From Candidatus Roizmanbacteria bacterium (GTDB lineage Bacteria > Patescibacteriota > Microgenomatia > UBA1406 > GWC2-37-13): a DNA stretch of 6,791 nucleotides. The notes below the pieces were generated by a model. It was not told the DNA's origin, made no database searches, and was given only the letters and a program-made list of their open reading frames with translations. Location: positions 4,076-10,866 of the forward strand of contig JAPLYR010000126.1 in the NCBI GenBank assembly GCA_026395455.1. The letters run 5' to 3'. A program made the position numbers and the translations under genes. Positions 1 through 6,369 of the stretch are shown here, one piece after another; positions within the stretch are counted from its first letter, which is position 1; each line of letters starts with the position of its first letter.

Positions 1-221
1 GAATAGTAGAGTGGGTTATGTGGAAGTGTTGGTTCCCTATCGATTTGTTTAAATGCCACCGGATTATACGCAGTTTTTGCAGGAATAATATACAAAGGTC
101 CATCAAAGTGTTTATAAATAGTAGAAAATTGACCTTTCGAAATAAAGGGTGCCCAGGCAATAACCGTGCTTGTTAAAACGACCAAAAGTAAGGTACAATA
201 AGGTATTATGCGATTAGACAT
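1..221 (-). CDS. GT-C type membrane glycosyltransferase, N-terminal 73 codons (partial)
   Basis: The minus-strand frame is open from an ATG at 221-219 to the left edge, giving the first 73 residues; the rest lies outside the window. Residues 5-28 form a hydrophobic signal-anchor/first membrane helix. This is followed by a loop with FDGPLYIIPAKTAYN at residues 39-53, where Asp40 sits in the position of the first-loop catalytic acid of GT-C enzymes. The DGPLY..AKT pattern resembles putative mannosyltransferases (PIG-V/GT39-like) that I associate with Patescibacteria, which is recollection rather than a search result. The likely role is transfer of a sugar from a polyprenyl-phosphate donor on the outer membrane face. 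The ATG is favoured because a TATAAT box ends 7 nt before it. Its first 14 nt overlap the start of the divergent plus-strand gene. The sugar and acceptor are unknown. Confidence 0.8.
   Translation of the reverse strand, partial: MSNRIIPYCTLLLVVLTSTVIAWAPFISKGQFSTIYKHFDGPLYIIPAKTAYNPVAFKQIDREPTLPHNPLYY
170..199 (+). promoter_or_regulatory. Candidate promoter of the plus-strand glycosyltransferase operon
   Basis: TTGTTA (170-175, four of six matches to TTGACA) is followed by an 18-nt spacer and TACAAT (194-199, five of six matches to TATAAT). Only 8 nt separate the -10 box from the ATG at 208, so transcription would begin at about 206 and the first gene would be leaderless or nearly so. TAAGG at 199-203 could be read as a Shine-Dalgarno, but it would lie upstream of the predicted transcript start. 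The promoter sits inside the coding region of the divergent minus-strand gene. Confidence 0.45.
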
Positions 222-1638
222 ACTACTTATTATACTAGGTGGTTTATTTTTGCGCTTGTATCGATTGCAAGACTTTTATATGTTTCTTGCCGATCAAGGG
301 AGAGATGCAGTTATTATTCGTCGCATCATTACTTTTCAAAAATTTCCCCTCATTGGTCCCCCTTCCTCAATTGGTGAAGTCTTTCTTGGTCCCTTTTATT
401 ACTATTTAGTTGCTCCTTTTTTATGGATATTTCAGTCAAATCCAATTGGTCTCGCTATTGGTGTGGCGCTTCTGAGTATGATTGCGACAACAGCAATCTA
501 TTTTATTGTGAGCAAGATTGTATCCAAAAAAACTGCTTTTCTTTTTTCCATTTTTATTGCTTTTTCTGCACTCTTTGTTGACATAGGTCGATTTTCATGG
601 AATCCTAATTTGCTTCCCTATTTTTCATTCATAACCATCAGTTTATTTTTTCTTGCACTTCATGGAAAAAGAAAACTGCTCTACACCTTTATGTTTGGGA
701 TACTGTTTGGTCTTTCTTTTCAATTGCACCACCTTGCAGCACTTCTGGTTGTCCCAGTTGCATTGTATTTTTTTGTTTTCCTTTTTCGAAAAAAAGACTG
801 GTCTGCACTCAAAGTCCCCCTCATTTCACTGGTAGGATTCATTATGACATTGGCTCCTTTTATAGTGTTTGAACTTCGTCACAACTTCATTAACATGCAT
901 AATCTTTTTTCACTATTTTCGAAACAAAATATTGTTTCATCGGGGTCGTTTATAAGTCGTCTTGCAGATGTAACCTCTGCTATTATTCCCTTTGCTCTCC
1001 ATATACCTATGCCTCTTTTTGCTTCATCTATAGTCGTATCAGTTGTTATTCTCATTTCCCTCATACTAATACGAAAAAAAGAAAATCCATTTGTCACCTT
1101 CCAGTTAATTGCATTTGTGAGTTTGCTCATCGCTTTAAGTAGAGTAAATGCACAAGCTATTCCACATTACTTTCACATTGTATACATGTGCTTTTATTTT
1201 CTTTTAGCTTATATACTCTCAACCCTCTTTCATTCAAAACTAAAGGTGGTGGGGATTATTATTACTCTTGTGTTTGTTGTTATTCAAGCTCAATCATATT
1301 CTTTTTTCTGGAAGCCCTCATCTCGACAGTATGAATTGCCAGAACGCATTGGAAAAGAGATTGCATTAAAAACGCAGGGTGAACGAATCAACTTAACGAC
1401 ATATCCTGTTGAGTTCACTTCTCGTGACTGTTATCAATATTACATAGAGATAAATGGTGGAAATGTTATTGATGGTTCCAGCAATGAAATTGCACAAACC
1501 TTTTTTGTACTATGTGATAAAAAACCCTGTAGAATAATAGATTCTGATTCTTGGAATATCCAAATGTTTGGCAAAGCAAAAATTGATACAATGTGGGAGA
1601 AGGATGGAGTCACTATTTATAAGCTTATACATCAATAA
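208..1638 (+). CDS. GT-C (GT39/PMT-like) membrane glycosyltransferase, DQGRD type
   Basis: This 476-residue protein is a probable polytopic glycosyltransferase using a lipid-linked sugar on the outer face of the membrane. The first helix is at about 4-18. The first external loop holds ADQGRDA (28-34), with Asp29 or Asp33 as the likely catalytic acid, then a Gly/Pro-rich segment ending GPFYYYL (61-67). Other family-like motifs are RFSWNPN (128-134), QLHH (172-175) and FELRH (221-225). About ten hydrophobic segments run to about 368. Residues 370-476 form a non-membrane C-terminal domain with Cys408, Cys436 and Cys441. The start is fixed by an in-frame TAA at 199-201 and by the first helix following at once. 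It is the first gene of the operon, and the next gene starts 3 nt after its stop. The GT-C assignment is strong; donor and acceptor are unknown. Confidence 0.87.
   Translation: MRLDILLIILGGLFLRLYRLQDFYMFLADQGRDAVIIRRIITFQKFPLIGPPSSIGEVFLGPFYYYLVAPFLWIFQSNPIGLAIGVALLSMIATTAIYFIVSKIVSKKTAFLFSIFIAFSALFVDIGRFSWNPNLLPYFSFITISLFFLALHGKRKLLYTFMFGILFGLSFQLHHLAALLVVPVALYFFVFLFRKKDWSALKVPLISLVGFIMTLAPFIVFELRHNFINMHNLFSLFSKQNIVSSGSFISRLADVTSAIIPFALHIPMPLFASSIVVSVVILISLILIRKKENPFVTFQLIAFVSLLIALSRVNAQAIPHYFHIVYMCFYFLLAYILSTLFHSKLKVVGIIITLVFVVIQAQSYSFFWKPSSRQYELPERIGKEIALKTQGERINLTTYPVEFTSRDCYQYYIEINGGNVIDGSSNEIAQTFFVLCDKKPCRIIDSDSWNIQMFGKAKIDTMWEKDGVTIYKLIHQ
229..234 (-). promoter_or_regulatory. -10 box for the minus-strand GT-C gene, leaderless arrangement
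   Basis: Reading the minus strand, a perfect TATAAT (234 to 229) is followed by 7 nt (AAGTAGT) and then the ATG at 221. A start of transcription about 7 nt after the box would fall on the A of the ATG, so the mRNA would have no leader. No convincing -35 is visible 16-19 nt upstream. The box lies inside the coding sequence of the opposing gene. Confidence 0.5.
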
Positions 1639-1641
1639 TAT

Positions 1642-2394
1642 ATGCATAGCGTTTCACTCATAATTCCCTGCTATAACGAAGAACTCAATATCCAAAAGGG
1701 AGTTCTTGATAAAATTGGAAATTATGTTCATCACGTTCCTTCAATAAAGGAAGTAATTATCTCTGACGATGGATCTACAGATAATACAAAAGAGCTCATA
1801 AAGAGAGAGTATCTCACAGAGTATCCATTGTTTAGACTTTTGGAAAATGAACATAAAGGAAAAGCTCAGACTCTTATTTCGGCAATACTTTCTGCAAAGG
1901 GTGACTATGTACTCTTTACTGATATCGACTTAGCAACTCCAATAGAGGAAGTGGAAAAAATGCTCATGGAAATTGAAAAAAATACAGACATTGTTATTGG
2001 ATCAAGAAATAATACACGTGCAGGTGCCCCACTTACGCGAAAAATAATGGCGGTAGGATTTATCTTTATTCGCAATTTTATTATTGGACTTAAAAATATT
2101 AAAGATACTCAATGTGGGTTCAAAGCATTCCGTACAGAAGCAGCAAAAAAAATTATAAGCTCCTTAGTTGTATTTAAAAATACACAAGGTGTTGAAGGTT
2201 CATCAGTTTCTGCCGGATTTGATTTGGAGTTTCTTTTTCTTGCAACAAAACTGGGATATTCTATAACTGAAATTCCTGTGGTTTGGAAGCATGTTGAAAC
2301 AAAAAATGTGAATTTCATTACAGACACATTAGAGACATTACAGGATATTTTCAGTATAAAATACTATGACATTACCGGCGCGTACAAAACATAG
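1642..2394 (+). CDS. GT2 polyprenyl-phosphate sugar transferase (DPM1/ALG5-like)
   Basis: This 250-residue GT-A fold enzyme probably transfers a hexose from a nucleotide sugar to polyprenyl phosphate on the cytoplasmic side of the membrane. Visible GT2 motifs in order are IIPCYNEE (7-14), SDDGSTDNT (41-49, nucleotide binding), HKGKAQTL (71-78), the metal-binding DID at 94-96 within TDIDLATP, GSR (120-122), TQCGFKAFR (156-164) and GFDLEFLF (192-199, acceptor-side region). QCGFKAF resembles ALG5 dolichyl-phosphate glucosyltransferases and DPM1-like mannosyltransferases, so the sugar could be glucose, mannose or another hexose. There are no C-terminal membrane helices of the GtrB kind; this is the catalytic domain alone. 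It lies among GT-C enzymes, which use exactly such lipid-phosphate donors, so it probably feeds them. No Shine-Dalgarno precedes the ATG, which lies 3 nt after the upstream stop. Confidence 0.93.
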   Translation: MHSVSLIIPCYNEELNIQKGVLDKIGNYVHHVPSIKEVIISDDGSTDNTKELIKREYLTEYPLFRLLENEHKGKAQTLISAILSAKGDYVLFTDIDLATPIEEVEKMLMEIEKNTDIVIGSRNNTRAGAPLTRKIMAVGFIFIRNFIIGLKNIKDTQCGFKAFRTEAAKKIISSLVVFKNTQGVEGSSVSAGFDLEFLFLATKLGYSITEIPVVWKHVETKNVNFITDTLETLQDIFSIKYYDITGAYKT

Positions 2395-3691
2395 TGTCTT
2401 AATCATTACACTTCTACTTGGGATACTAAGTGCTTTTATTATCTTTTATCGATTTACCAGTATTCCAAAAACGCTTACCTTCGATGAAATTGAGTTTGCC
2501 AAACTAGCACTTTCCCTTGATAACCATTCATACATTCCCTATAGTCCACTTGCGACGGGGCATTCAACACTTTATTTTTATATTCTCTTATTCTCGCTTA
2601 AAGTATTTGGGATTAATTCTTTTGGACTGCGATTTCCAGCTGCATTATTTGGGCTCGCCTCAGTTTTGGTATTATTTTTTGTTTTAAGAAGGGTGGTGCA
2701 AAAAATGGAGATTCCTCATTCCCATTCACCCTTTCTTCATAATTTTTTGCCTGTTGTTGGCACATTCCTTTTTGCAACTACGCGTTGGTATTTTAATTTT
2801 ACACGGTTTGGATTTGAGGCAACATTTGTATTGCTTCTAGAACTTATAAGTCTTCTATTTTTACTAATATATCTAGATCATAAACAAAAAAAATGGCTTA
2901 TTCCTTCAGGTATTTTTGCGGGCTTAGCATACAATTCATATCAGCCAGGAAGATTATTTTTTATCATTCCACTCATTTTTTTATTCCTATTTATTTTGGA
3001 AAGAAAACAACATAGATTGGATTTTTCCTTTTTCACCAAATATACGGTGACAACATTTCTTTCTTTTCTGATTCCATTTATAGTTCTCATCACTCCACTT
3101 TCCTTATATCTGTCTCAGAATAAAGACGTTCGGGTAAATCAACTTATGTATCCAACAAATACTGAGTTAACGCTTGGAGAAAAGTTTCAGTTTTTTGGGA
3201 GAAATGTGGCATCGACAGCTCTTATGTTTTCTGTGAAGGGAGATGTAAATGGAAGGCATAATTATCCCAATAAAGCAGCACTTAACCCACTTATGTCTCT
3301 CCTTTTTATGAGCGGATTACTGTTGGCATTATGGAAAATAAAACAGAAGATGAATCAATTATTTGTTATTTATTTTTTCCTTGCAATCTCCCCCACACTT
3401 CTCACCTATCCATGGGAAAATCCCAATATGTTGCGTACCATTACCTGTTTGCCCTCTCTTATTTATTTTTGTATGTTTGCAATTGCACATATTTATATCA
3501 TGTCAGAAAAGAGATTTCATATTTATTACAAAATACTTGTCATTGGGATATTTATAGGAATTATTGTTTCTGCAGTCTATGATGCTAGAACATATTTTAT
3601 GTTTCAAGCTCCTGTATTTAAAGAAGCATTTGAAGCTCAGATGCCGTTATCGTATTACATAAATAATCCAGATGCAAAAGTTAAAAAATAA
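2366..3691 (+). CDS. GT-C (GT39/PMT-like) membrane glycosyltransferase, FDE type
   Basis: This 441-residue polytopic enzyme has its first helix at about 10-30, followed by LTFDEIEFAKLAL (37-49), where Asp40-Glu41 are the likely catalytic acids of the first outer loop. Downstream are STLYFYIL (67-74), GLRFPAALFG (87-96), RWYFNFTRFGFEA (140-152), GLAYNSYQPGR (186-196) and FSVKGDVNGRHNYP (288-301), then P..LRTI (353-359). These match the layout of PMT-type glycosyltransferases with about ten to eleven hydrophobic segments; unlike the flanking enzymes it has only a short C-terminal tail (about 405-441). The predicted role is sugar transfer from a polyprenyl-linked donor outside the membrane. The start codon lies within the last 29 nt of the GT2 gene and is the only ATG/GTG/TTG before the first helix, so the overlap seems real and suggests translational coupling. 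Substrates cannot be assigned. Confidence 0.86.
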   Translation: MTLPARTKHSVLIITLLLGILSAFIIFYRFTSIPKTLTFDEIEFAKLALSLDNHSYIPYSPLATGHSTLYFYILLFSLKVFGINSFGLRFPAALFGLASVLVLFFVLRRVVQKMEIPHSHSPFLHNFLPVVGTFLFATTRWYFNFTRFGFEATFVLLLELISLLFLLIYLDHKQKKWLIPSGIFAGLAYNSYQPGRLFFIIPLIFLFLFILERKQHRLDFSFFTKYTVTTFLSFLIPFIVLITPLSLYLSQNKDVRVNQLMYPTNTELTLGEKFQFFGRNVASTALMFSVKGDVNGRHNYPNKAALNPLMSLLFMSGLLLALWKIKQKMNQLFVIYFFLAISPTLLTYPWENPNMLRTITCLPSLIYFCMFAIAHIYIMSEKRFHIYYKILVIGIFIGIIVSAVYDARTYFMFQAPVFKEAFEAQMPLSYYINNPDAKVKK

Positions 3692-4031
3692 TATTTTTTT
3701 ATCTGGTGGACTTCTTTTCTGTACCCTTTTGTATTTTGTTTGGGTATTATTCCAAAATAGACAGATATTATTTCGTCCATTTAATGCGCAAGATGCTGAA
3801 ATAAAATATAGCCAATCACAGTGGCAGCAATCTCAGAATATTTCAGAGGATAAGGTTCTTGATGAGTGGGCAATACAAAATGGATTTACTGGTTGGAAAA
3901 ATTATAAAGATGAAACTCCTTCTACTACCCAAATTGAATTACAAAGAAAAGAAATTATAAAAGAAATTCAAAATAAGGGAGTTTCTGATAGTTTTCTCTA
4001 TAGCTATGTGGGATATAAATATAAATGGTGA
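3672..4031 (+). CDS. N-terminal part of a frameshift-split GT-C glycosyltransferase
   Basis: This 119-residue frame starts with ATG inside the last 20 nt of the preceding gene. It has one membrane helix (about 9-28), then a long hydrophilic loop with YSQSQW (46-51) and SDSFLYSYVGYKY (105-117), where Asp106 is the likely catalytic acid. The stop TGA at 4029-4031 cuts the loop just where the family continues with a GENP..NPE.PPL.KY segment. That continuation is found in the +1 frame, starting at about 4021. The frame is therefore best read as the first 117 residues of a protein of about 402 residues rather than a complete gene. A separate one-helix protein acting as a partner chain is possible but less likely. 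It lies in the same operon as the other glycosyltransferases. Confidence 0.75.
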   Translation: MQKLKNNIFLSGGLLFCTLLYFVWVLFQNRQILFRPFNAQDAEIKYSQSQWQQSQNISEDKVLDEWAIQNGFTGWKNYKDETPSTTQIELQRKEIIKEIQNKGVSDSFLYSYVGYKYKW

Positions 4032-4878
4032 AAACCCAAGTTTGTTGAATCCTGAACACCCTCCACTGGCTAAGTATCTTATTGGGTATTCGATACAAAC
4101 GTTTGGTAACGAGCATATGGTTGGGATTGGGATAGCGCTACTTTCATTAGTATTAGTCGGTGTAATATCTTTTCAATTATATGGCTCACTGTTATTTTCT
4201 TCGTTTGCAGTACTACTCACTACATTATTTCCACTCTTTACCGATCAGTTAATCAACGGTCCACAACTTGAACTCTATCAATTATTTTTCTTTCTACTGA
4301 CCACTTACTTTCTTCTCCTTCTCATTCAGAAGAAAAAAATGGTATTCGCAGTTGGAGTTGGAATATCTTTTGGGTTGTTGTTATCAACAAAAACACTCCT
4401 TCCATTCCTTTTACTTTTTAGCGCATGGTTTGTTATTTCGTTATGGAAAAAATGGAAAGAATTATTCCTTATATTTTTACTTGGGGCAATAACATTCTCT
4501 CTCACTTACTTTTCCTTCTTTATGCACGGTGGAACATTAAGAACTTTTTTGGGGCTTCAAAAATATATCGTCACCTATTATGGACACTCTGGTATTCCCT
4601 ATCTAGAATTTTTGGGAAATGATTTGCGACTTATATTTACAGGTAGTTGGAAATTTTGGGATACCAATCGGACAGTCTCTACTTATTCTGAATGGAATCT
4701 TTTGTGGCCAATTATATTTCTTGTAGGAATATATAAATTAAAAATACAATGGACAAAGTATGAGTATTCGCACTTCATCATCTGGTTTATTATTCTATAC
4801 AACGTCTTTGTATTTATTGTTCCCGTCTTTCCTCGGTATTTGTTATTACTTTTTGTACCTCTGATAATTCTCATATGA
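4006..4878 (+). CDS. C-terminal part of the frameshift-split GT-C glycosyltransferase
   Basis: This 290-residue frame lacks a first helix. It begins with the end of an external loop, INGENPSLLNPEHPPLAKY at residues 6-24, and then has about eight hydrophobic segments to its end. NPEHPPLAKY plus LIGYSIQTFGN (25-35) is the conserved loop-to-helix junction of a GT39-like family whose N-terminal part is encoded just upstream in another frame. The nominal ATG at 4006 has no Shine-Dalgarno and lies inside conserved coding sequence (Tyr-Val-Gly in the upstream frame), so it is probably not an original start; reinitiation after the stop at 4031 could still use it. FPRYLLLLF (275-283) is the last helix, and there is no C-terminal domain of the kind in the flanking enzymes. 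The end overlaps the next start as ATGA. Whether an active enzyme is made is uncertain. Confidence 0.75.
   Translation: MWDININGENPSLLNPEHPPLAKYLIGYSIQTFGNEHMVGIGIALLSLVLVGVISFQLYGSLLFSSFAVLLTTLFPLFTDQLINGPQLELYQLFFFLLTTYFLLLLIQKKKMVFAVGVGISFGLLLSTKTLLPFLLLFSAWFVISLWKKWKELFLIFLLGAITFSLTYFSFFMHGGTLRTFLGLQKYIVTYYGHSGIPYLEFLGNDLRLIFTGSWKFWDTNRTVSTYSEWNLLWPIIFLVGIYKLKIQWTKYEYSHFIIWFIILYNVFVFIVPVFPRYLLLLFVPLIILI
4011..4031 (+). other. Frameshift site in the split GT-C gene
   Basis: The stretch holds two back-to-back TATAAA units before TGG and TGA. The upstream frame reads Gly-Tyr-Lys-Tyr-Lys-Trp-stop; the downstream frame reads Ile-Asn-Gly-Glu-Asn-Pro from 4021. Adding one TA unit (TATA to TATATA at about 4020-4023) restores a continuous VGYKYINGENP without changing any other residue. 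A 2-nt contraction by slippage is therefore the simplest explanation. A single-base insertion is the other possibility and would give a one- or two-residue shorter junction. Sequencing or assembly error cannot be excluded. Confidence 0.65.
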
Positions 4879-6305
4879 AAAAGCATATCCCCTTTTTTAT
4901 TATCCTTTTTGTTTTTTTGAGTTTGCAGCTTTTTAAAGTGATATCGGATGTACGTCCCTTTTTTGATTGGGATGAAGGGATTTATGCACAGGTTGGCAGA
5001 GAGATGATTCGTGCAAAGTCATATCTCGTACCTCTTTGGCAAGGAAAAGCATGGCTAGATAAGCCTCCACTTCCACCTCTTGTATATGGAATAGTAGGAA
5101 TGATCCCAGTTCAGCCAGAGATTTCAATGCGCATAGTTTCAGTATTACTTAGTGGACTGGTCTTGGGACTCCTCTATACATTTACATTTCGTTTTTCAGG
5201 GTCAGTACTTGTATCACTTGCAAGCGTCATCATCACTTCATATCTTGCTCCCTTTTTACAGCGTACTCAAGTATTGAATGTTGACGTATTCTTACTTATC
5301 GGATGGCTCGGATATGTCCTCTTTTATAGACAATTATATGTTGGGATGCTCTTCCTTTTAATTGGTGTGTTAAGCAAGTCACTTTTGGGATATTTTCCTG
5401 TAGCGATGATTCTTCTCTTTGAAACCTATGAATTTTTTACACACAAAAAAAAGAGATTTAAAAATGAATATTTCCACTTCTTACAAGTATTATTTTTCCA
5501 ACTTTTTGTGTCATCGTTATGGTTTATTTGGATGTATATACAATACAAAGATGCATTTATTCAATATCACATTGTTGATAGCCACTTTAAAAGAGTTACC
5601 TCTTCAATAGAACAACATTTTGGTCAGCGCACATTTTATATCGATATTATTGTTGAACAGTTTAAGTGGTTTCTTATTCCTGTAGGAGCCTCCCTTTTAG
5701 TGTTAGCTTATGAATTTTTTATTAAAAAAAGAAAAGAAGCCTTTTTTGCTGTATTATTTTTTCCTTGGTTTATTTTTCTCAATTTAACCAAAACAAAAAT
5801 AGCTTGGTATATCTATCCTGTTCTACCTCAGTTTGCCTTTTTGACGGTATACCTTATTCGATACATCTCAAAGGATTGGATTAAAATTGTTGTAACTTGC
5901 GCAGTTCTCTTTTATTTCTTTAAAACGGTCACACCAATTAATTCATATTTAACCACTCATTATTCACAAGTAGAAGACCATCAACTTATTGCACAAGATG
6001 CAAAAAAAGTTGGCTGTACCGACGTTGCTATATTGGTAAGTAGTAATACTCGGACTTCCTATAAGACGTTGAAGTCAATGGACTTGGTTATACACACAAC
6101 AACATGGTGGGGAGATCACCCAGTGATGGCATATTATGCAGACATGCCGACACAATATTATTACACAGTGGAGGAGTTTGAAAAGCAAATACTTCCAGAG
6201 AGTCATTCTCACTGTTTAATCACTGAAACTGCTGACTGGAATGGTAATTGGGGTTTGCGGATTCTTTCAAAGAATAATAAGTTTTATCTTGGTGTGAAAC
6301 CCTAA
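4875..6305 (+). CDS. ArnT/GT39-like membrane glycosyltransferase
   Basis: This 476-residue protein shows the clearest ArnT/PMT pattern in the window. The first helix is at about 5-24. The first outer loop has FDWDEGIYAQVGREMI (30-45), with Asp31, Asp33 and Glu34 as candidate catalytic acids, and then WLDKPPLPPLVY (60-71), the DKPPL motif typical of the family. Other matches are the RTQVLNVDVFL helix (130-140), the LSKSLLGYFP loop (166-175), EQHFGQR (246-252) and TKTKIAWYIYPVLPQ (305-319), the counterpart of the K-T-K-x-x-W-Y-x-x-P segment. About ten hydrophobic segments end near 352, followed by a 120-residue outer C-terminal domain. The expected reaction is transfer of a sugar from a polyprenyl-phosphate donor to an outer-face lipid, glycan or protein. 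Nothing supports aminoarabinose or lipid A as substrates. ATGA coupling at 4875-4878 joins it to the preceding gene, and it closes the operon. Confidence 0.9.
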   Translation: MKKHIPFFIILFVFLSLQLFKVISDVRPFFDWDEGIYAQVGREMIRAKSYLVPLWQGKAWLDKPPLPPLVYGIVGMIPVQPEISMRIVSVLLSGLVLGLLYTFTFRFSGSVLVSLASVIITSYLAPFLQRTQVLNVDVFLLIGWLGYVLFYRQLYVGMLFLLIGVLSKSLLGYFPVAMILLFETYEFFTHKKKRFKNEYFHFLQVLFFQLFVSSLWFIWMYIQYKDAFIQYHIVDSHFKRVTSSIEQHFGQRTFYIDIIVEQFKWFLIPVGASLLVLAYEFFIKKRKEAFFAVLFFPWFIFLNLTKTKIAWYIYPVLPQFAFLTVYLIRYISKDWIKIVVTCAVLFYFFKTVTPINSYLTTHYSQVEDHQLIAQDAKKVGCTDVAILVSSNTRTSYKTLKSMDLVIHTTTWWGDHPVMAYYADMPTQYYYTVEEFEKQILPESHSHCLITETADWNGNWGLRILSKNNKFYLGVKP

Positions 6306-6313
6306 TCTATATC

Positions 6314-6343
6314 TTGACATATTTTACTATAAGTGGGTATACT
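6314..6343 (+). promoter_or_regulatory. Strong sigma70-like promoter after the glycosyltransferase operon
   Basis: A perfect -35 TTGACA (6314-6319) is followed by an 18-nt spacer and TATACT (6338-6343, five of six matches to TATAAT). Transcription would begin at about 6350, giving a leader of roughly 20 nt before the ATG at 6370. It starts only 8 nt after the stop of the last glycosyltransferase gene and points toward the small reading frame at 6370-6471. It is the best promoter match noticed in the window. Confidence 0.7.
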
Positions 6344-6360
6344 ATAGATGTACTATAAGT
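6325..6360 (+). repeat. Short direct repeats over the promoter
   Basis: The 10-mer TACTATAAGT occurs exactly at 6325-6334 and 6351-6360. A partial copy, TACTATAG, lies between at 6340-6347 and overlaps the -10 box. The start-to-start spacings are 15 and 11 nt. The copies could be operator half-sites, alternative -10 elements or chance in AT-rich DNA; no regulator is encoded nearby. Confidence 0.5.
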
Positions 6361-6369
6361 TATCATCCT

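Noticed and set aside
129..134. TTGACC as a -35 element for the plus operon
   Set aside because: No TATAAT-like hexamer lies 15-19 nt downstream; the TACAAT at 194-199 pairs better with TTGTTA at 170-175.
653..835. Alternative plus-strand frame inside the first GT-C gene (also 3331-3582, 4425-4622, 5419-5610)
   Set aside because: Each is fully nested in a longer gene with clear motifs, and none shows a domain of its own.
879..1130. Minus-strand open frame of 83 codons inside the first GT-C gene
   Set aside because: It is antisense to strongly family-like coding sequence, with no recognisable motif; it looks like a chance shadow. The same applies to frames at 2109-2327, 4683-4886 and 4933-5127.
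4029..4031. TGA read as glycine or selenocysteine, making 3672-4031 continue
   Set aside because: Reading through in the same frame gives KPKFVES and then another TGA within eight codons, unlike the family; the conserved GENPSLLNPEHPPL continuation is in the +1 frame. TGA also ends 4006-4878 sensibly.
4011..4031. Programmed ribosomal frameshift
   Set aside because: The needed shift is +1 or -2. There is no A-AAA-AAG-type heptamer, no prfB-like slip codon with an internal SD, and no obvious downstream stem. An indel is simpler.
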